This document shows, piece by piece, positions 13,200 to 16,274 of a stretch of 16,274 nt of DNA. The position numbers and the translations under genes are program-made. This DNA is from Planctomycetota bacterium (GTDB lineage Bacteria > Planctomycetota > Brocadiia > JAJRTI01), in NCBI GenBank assembly GCA_024278415.1, contig JAJRTI010000441.1, positions 1 to 16,274 on the forward strand, read 5' to 3'. The number at the start of each line of letters is the position of its first letter. The first letter of the stretch is position 1. A model generated the notes under the pieces. It was given only the letters and a program-made list of their open reading frames with translations. It was not told the origin of the DNA and ran no database searches.

Positions 13200-14111
13200 T
13201 CACCCCATGAGCGCGGCCACGTCGGCCGGCCGCGGCATGGCCGGCTGCGCGCCCAGCTTGGTGCACGCGCAGGCGCCCACCGCGTTCGCATAGCGCGCGG
13301 CCGAGAACAGGTCGGCGCCTTCCGCGATGCGCAGCGCGAGGCCGGCGGTAAACGCGTCCCCGGCCGCGGTCGTGTCCACCGCGTCGACTGCGAACCCGGG
13401 CACGTGCTCGACGCGGTCGGGCGTGGCCACGAGGCAGCCCTTGTCGCCAAGCTTGAGCACTGTGGCCTTGGCGCCCTTGGAGAGGATCTCCCGCGCCGCC
13501 CTCTCTGCTGAGGCTGCATCGACCACGGCCACGCCGGTGAGCGCCTCGGCCTCGGTCTCGTTGGGCGACACCAGGTCGGCTTTGGCGAGGATGCGGTCGG
13601 GGCACTCGACCGCCGGGCCGGCGTCGAGCACGCTCGTGACGCCATGCTCTGCGGCCAACTCGAACGCGCGCTCCACCACCGGCAGCGGCGCCTCGAACTG
13701 CGTGATGAGCGCGTCGGCCTCCGCCAGCACCGGCGCGAGCGCGTCGAGGTCCTCCGGCGCCATCTCCATATTCGCGCCCGGCGCGACGACGATGCTGTTG
13801 TTGCCAGACTCGAAGATGGTGATGAGCGCCACGCCCGTGGGCGCGGCGGGATCGACGCGGAAAGGCGTCGTATCGATGCCTTCCTTGCGCAAGTTGTCCA
13901 GCAACTGCTCGCCAAACGGATCCGCGCCGACGCGGCCGGCCATGACGGTCTTGGCGCCGAGCCGCGCGGCCGCGACCGCCTGGTTCGCGCCCTTGCCGCC
14001 GGGGATCATCTGGAAGCCGCGGCCGAAGAGCGTCTCGCCTTCCCGGGGCAGGCGTTCGCACTGCACCACGAGGTCCATGTTCACGCTGCCAACGACGACA
14101 ATGGTAGGCAT
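13200..14111 (-). CDS. rbsK: Ribokinase (PfkB family)
   Basis: 303 residues, the usual ribokinase length. N-terminal VVGSVNMDLVV, then PGGKGANQAVAAARLGA (sugar-binding GGKGANQ at 38-44), APGAN (110-114), PNETEAEAL (184-190) and DTTAAGDAFTAGLA with the catalytic base Asp252. Ribokinase phosphorylates D-ribose at O5 with ATP in the cytoplasm, feeding the pentose phosphate pathway or nucleotide synthesis. No ribose transporter is next to it, so a related sugar cannot be excluded. The start ATG at 14109-14111 has GAGGAG (14118-14123) 6 bases upstream; this lies in the short palindrome AGGAGCCTCCT, which could partly hide the ribosome site. It lies 54 bases downstream of the GIY-YIG fusion gene on the same strand and may be co-transcribed. 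Stop TGA. Confidence 0.92.
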   Translation of the reverse strand: MPTIVVVGSVNMDLVVQCERLPREGETLFGRGFQMIPGGKGANQAVAAARLGAKTVMAGRVGADPFGEQLLDNLRKEGIDTTPFRVDPAAPTGVALITIFESGNNSIVVAPGANMEMAPEDLDALAPVLAEADALITQFEAPLPVVERAFELAAEHGVTSVLDAGPAVECPDRILAKADLVSPNETEAEALTGVAVVDAASAERAAREILSKGAKATVLKLGDKGCLVATPDRVEHVPGFAVDAVDTTAAGDAFTAGLALRIAEGADLFSAARYANAVGACACTKLGAQPAMPRPADVAALMG

Positions 14112-14128
14112 AGGAGGCTCCTCAGTTT

Positions 14129-14156
14129 CGATTGGGGATTTGCGATTGCCGATTGG
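14129..14156. repeat. Short low-complexity GATTG-type repeat
   Basis: CGATTG recurs three times within 28 bases (14129-14134, 14143-14148 and 14150-14155). It fills most of the 54-base gap between the fusion nuclease and ribokinase. No function is evident. Confidence 0.45.
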
Positions 14157-14165
14157 CCCCAGCGA

Positions 14166-15545
14166 TTAGATCCGAAACGCGCGCTGCTCGCCGGCCAGGA
14201 TATCGGCGGCGTACTCGACGATCAACTGCGCGGCGTGGCCCGCACCTTCGCAGAGCGCCACGTCGATGGTGATCGCCCGCTCGCGGTTGGCCTCGACCCA
14301 ACTGGCCGTAATCTCCCGCACGAAGCCGTCGCCGGGCTCGCCGCGCTTGCCGAAGTAATGCGAGTCGATTCGCTCGACCAGATCCTCCGCGTCCAGGTCG
14401 TCCTCGCCCGCGGCGAACCGCTCCAGCAGCTCGCCGCGCGAGGTGAACAGCACGTCCACCCTGCCTGCCTCCGCGCCGGGGCAGACCAGGATGAGATCGT
14501 TGCCCTTGGCGCGGGGCGCCTCGCGCACGTGCACTTGCCGCTGCGTGTTGAAACGGGGCTCATGCTCGCGGATGCGCTGCGCCTCCCGCACGAGCGCGTC
14601 CAACTCGGTCGCGGTCTCCTCGATCTCGACGTCGCGCAGTGCGTCGAGGATGCCTTGCGTCTTTTCGTCGCGCTCGGCGGTTGCGGCGAAGTATTGGTTC
14701 ACGCGGGAGCGCAGGTTCTTGGCCTTGCCTACGTAGATCACCTCGCCGCCCGCGTCCTTCATGAGGTACACCCCCGGCGCTTCCGGCAGCGAGCGGAGGA
14801 ACTCGCGGTCGAACGCGTACGGCGCGAAGTCGACTTCCTCGACCTCCACGTGCTGGCACGCTAGCGCGTCGGCGATGGTCTTGATGCCTTGCTTGGCGAG
14901 GAGGTCGAGCACATGCGTGAACGCTTCAACAACGATGGCCAAATCCGACTCCGCGCGGCGCACCTCTGGACAGGCGATGCCAAAGCGCGCGGCGAGCGCC
15001 TGCACGGTGCGAATACGCTCGCCAGGAGCAAGCTGATCCATGAGCGCGAAGAGCGACAGGTCGGGCTCCGTGACCGGTTTTCCAATGCTCGGCACGTGCG
15101 CGTCGAACAGGGCGAGCAGCGGCCGCGCGTCGGGCGCGACCCAGACCGTCTGTTCGCCAAAGGAACGGAGCTTCTTGAGCGCGGACGGCAGCTTGCGGCC
15201 GCGGTAGAGGCTCGCCAGGGTGAGGCCGGTGAGGCGCGTCGCGTCCGGCGCGAGCGGCGCGTCGGGCTTGATGCTCAGGCGCAGCGCGTCGCCGAGCCGG
15301 CCGGCATGGAGCCGCCGCGCGGCCAGCTCGACCACGACCGGCGCTCCTCGATCGGACGGGACGCGTAGCACATGCACGATCGTGAACGGGGTCTGGCTCA
15401 GTTCTCGTGTCGCAAGCTTGGGCGAGGCGACGCGCCAGAAGCCGTGCTCGTCGACCACGAATTGCGGGTCGCCCGCGACCGCGCCCTCGACGAGCCGCCG
15501 GCACACCGCGTCGCTTGCGCCCGACACGTGGAGCAGCTCCTCCAC
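14166..15545 (-). CDS. DnaQ-like (degenerate) exonuclease domain fused to a UvrC-type GIY-YIG nuclease
   Basis: Read from GTG at 15543-15545 the product has 459 residues. About 1-45 is a winged-helix-like segment ending in DPQFVVDEHGFWRVA. About 53-215 follows the outline of a DEDDh exonuclease (LTGLTLASL, VQALAARFGI, RRAESDLAIVVEAF), but the expected DxE is replaced by HVL and the final His is not evident, so this half is probably inactive. At 253-335 a full GIY-YIG domain follows: APGVYLMKD, GEVIYVGKAKNLRSRVNQYF, LDALVREAQRI with the likely catalytic Glu321, and EPRFN. This is the domain that makes the 3' incision in UvrC and Cho. The C-terminal 125 residues are unassigned. DnaQ-UvrC-like fusions are known in several bacteria. 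The upstream frame suggests that the true start is the ATG at 15624-15626, separated by a TAG. Stop TAA. Confidence 0.83.
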   Translation of the reverse strand: MEELLHVSGASDAVCRRLVEGAVAGDPQFVVDEHGFWRVASPKLATRELSQTPFTIVHVLRVPSDRGAPVVVELAARRLHAGRLGDALRLSIKPDAPLAPDATRLTGLTLASLYRGRKLPSALKKLRSFGEQTVWVAPDARPLLALFDAHVPSIGKPVTEPDLSLFALMDQLAPGERIRTVQALAARFGIACPEVRRAESDLAIVVEAFTHVLDLLAKQGIKTIADALACQHVEVEEVDFAPYAFDREFLRSLPEAPGVYLMKDAGGEVIYVGKAKNLRSRVNQYFAATAERDEKTQGILDALRDVEIEETATELDALVREAQRIREHEPRFNTQRQVHVREAPRAKGNDLILVCPGAEAGRVDVLFTSRGELLERFAAGEDDLDAEDLVERIDSHYFGKRGEPGDGFVREITASWVEANRERAITIDVALCEGAGHAAQLIVEYAADILAGEQRAFRI

Positions 15546-15626
15546 GAGCGTGCGCTAAGGCACTCCGTGCGTGTGCCGGCGGAGGAAGGCGAGGATTTGC
15601 GATTTGATGGGGTTGATGCTGGGCAT
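15546..15626 (-). pseudogene. Upstream in-frame N-terminus of the GIY-YIG fusion, cut off by TAG
   Basis: From ATG at 15624-15626 the same frame codes for MPSINPIKSQILAFLRRH then THGVP, then TAG at 15555-15557, then RTLVEELLHVSG, which is already the accepted protein. The extra residues form the first helix that a winged-helix N-terminus like this one should have. A possible -10 box lies a short way upstream (15655-15660). The most economical reading is one substitution in a sense codon, such as CAG, GAG or AAG. Confidence 0.65.
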
Positions 15627-15654
15627 TGTGGATGGGGGCCAAAGGGATCGGCGC

Positions 15655-15660
15655 ATCATA
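15655..15660 (-). promoter_or_regulatory. Possible -10 box (TATGAT) for the GIY-YIG fusion gene
   Basis: TATGAT on the minus strand matches 5 of 6 positions of the sigma70 -10 consensus, and transcription would start about 20 bases before the ATG at 15626. No good -35 box is seen at 16-18 bases. It supports, weakly, the longer gene model. Confidence 0.3.
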
Positions 15661-15741
15661 CCGCGCGTCCCTGGCGGCGGCCAGTCCCGCGGCCATCACA
15701 CGGCGATGCAGCTCCCAGCCGGCGGGCCGCGGGAGCCTCCC

Positions 15742-15770
15742 TTGACTACACGTTAGCGCTGGGATAGCAT
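15742..15770 (+). promoter_or_regulatory. Possible sigma70-type promoter for the PfkB-family kinase
   Basis: TTGACT (15742-15747; 5 of 6) and TAGCAT (15765-15770; 4 of 6) are 17 bases apart, 64 bases upstream of the kinase start. The region between the two divergent genes (15627-15834) holds nothing else recognisable. Confidence 0.45.
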
Positions 15771-15834
15771 GTGAATCTTGGTTAGCACTATGTACAGCGC
15801 ATGATGGGCGATAGGCCCATGTCTGGAGAGTTCC

Positions 15835-16274
15835 ATGTCCGTACTTGTGGTGGGCTCTATCGCCCTGGACAGCGTTGAGACGCCGCACGGCAAAGTCGAG
15901 GACGCGCTCGGCGGGTCCGCGGTCTACTTCTCGTATGCCGCGAGCTTCTTCGCGCCGGTGCGCCTCGTCGGCGTGATCGGCGAGGATTTCCCCGATTCCT
16001 TCAGGCAGATCTTCGATGGCCGAGACGTGGACTTGCGCGGCCTCGAAGTGACGGACGGCAAGACGTTCCGCTGGTCGGGCTCCTACGAAGGCGCGATGAA
16101 CGCGGCCGAGACCAAGTGGACGGAACTCAACGTGTTCGGCGAGTTCGATCCCAAGGTGCCGGACGCGTTCCGCGATTCGCCGTTCGTCTTCCTGGCCAAC
16201 GGCGTGCCCGCGGTGCAGAAGAAGGTGCTGGAGCAAGTCGACCAGCCCAAGTTCGTGGTCGCGGACACGATGAA
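15835..16274 (+). CDS. PfkB-family carbohydrate/nucleoside kinase, N-terminal part; runs off the window
   Basis: From ATG 15835-15837, with GGAGAG at 15825-15830, the frame reads MSVLVVGSIALDSVETPHG, then ALGGSAVYFSYAASFFAPVRLVGVIGEDFP, GKTFRWSGSY, ELNVFGEF, FVFLANGVPAVQ and VVADTMN at the window edge. The GSIALD start, the GGSA sugar-contact segment and VGVIGEDF are typical of PfkB kinases. The GKTFRWSG and LANxxPxxQ segments mark a recognisable subgroup usually annotated as sugar kinase, separate from the ribokinase at 13200. About 146 codons are visible; the catalytic GAGD motif lies beyond the window, so activity and substrate cannot be judged. Confidence 0.88.
   Translation, partial: MSVLVVGSIALDSVETPHGKVEDALGGSAVYFSYAASFFAPVRLVGVIGEDFPDSFRQIFDGRDVDLRGLEVTDGKTFRWSGSYEGAMNAAETKWTELNVFGEFDPKVPDAFRDSPFVFLANGVPAVQKKVLEQVDQPKFVVADTM

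Noticed and set aside
10212..15626. Reassigned stop codons (TAA and TAG as sense)
   Set aside because: TAA ends the amidohydrolase, oxidoreductase and GIY-YIG frames at natural family lengths, and TAG ends the giant gene, so the standard code fits better.

Overview
This is a GC-rich bacterial chromosomal window with spacious, repeat-filled intergenic regions and mostly minus-strand genes. No phage, plasmid, transposase, tRNA, rRNA or CRISPR feature is visible. The gene types suggest a planctomycete-like or Hydrogenedentota-like bacterium: a giant FtsX-type permease fused to an M28-like domain, an OPT-like membrane protein, Gfo/Idh/MocA and amidohydrolase-2 enzymes, and a DnaQ-like/GIY-YIG fusion. 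This taxonomic guess is an inference; there is no marker gene here.

Layout. 1-595 (-) is the 5' part of asparagine synthase B, starting with the Cys nucleophile. 766-1590 (-) is an amidohydrolase-2 family TIM-barrel hydrolase. 1726-3699 (-) is a polytopic OPT-like transporter. 3885-9098 (-) encodes a ~1737-residue secreted/membrane protein: signal peptide, an M28-peptidase-like domain that has lost most catalytic residues and carries a duplicated helical insertion, then an FtsX/MacB-like permease. It has a good sigma70-type promoter at 9204-9232. From 9099 to 10211 there is about 1.1 kb without a credible gene, packed with palindromes and an 85-bp tandem duplication. 10212-11228 (-) is a Gfo/Idh/MocA oxidoreductase interrupted by one in-frame TAA. 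A divergent promoter at 11369-11397 (+) leads into a translationally coupled pair, an NrnA-type DHH phosphoesterase and a family-4 uracil-DNA glycosylase. Convergent to these are ribokinase (13200-14111, -) and, upstream of it, a DnaQ-like/GIY-YIG fusion protein (14166-15545, -), which appears to have lost its first 27 codons behind an in-frame TAG. 15835 to the window end (+) is the start of a second PfkB-family kinase.

Function. nrnA and udg form a nucleotide/DNA-repair pair, and the GIY-YIG protein also points to DNA processing. The OPT-like and FtsX-like membrane proteins may form a small transport or envelope unit, but no ABC ATPase is present in the window. The metabolic genes (asnB, ribokinase, PfkB kinase, amidohydrolase, oxidoreductase) look like ordinary accessory carbon and nitrogen metabolism.

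The most interesting signals are: (i) a dispersed family of GTAG/GTGG-headed palindromes in facing pairs, matching the known architecture of REP/BIME elements, including a 29-bp unit identical at two sites 9.3 kb apart, one copy of which supplies the stop codon of the giant gene; (ii) the giant pseudo-peptidase/permease fusion; (iii) a fusion nuclease whose exonuclease half looks catalytically dead; (iv) two neighbouring genes each interrupted by a single in-frame stop.
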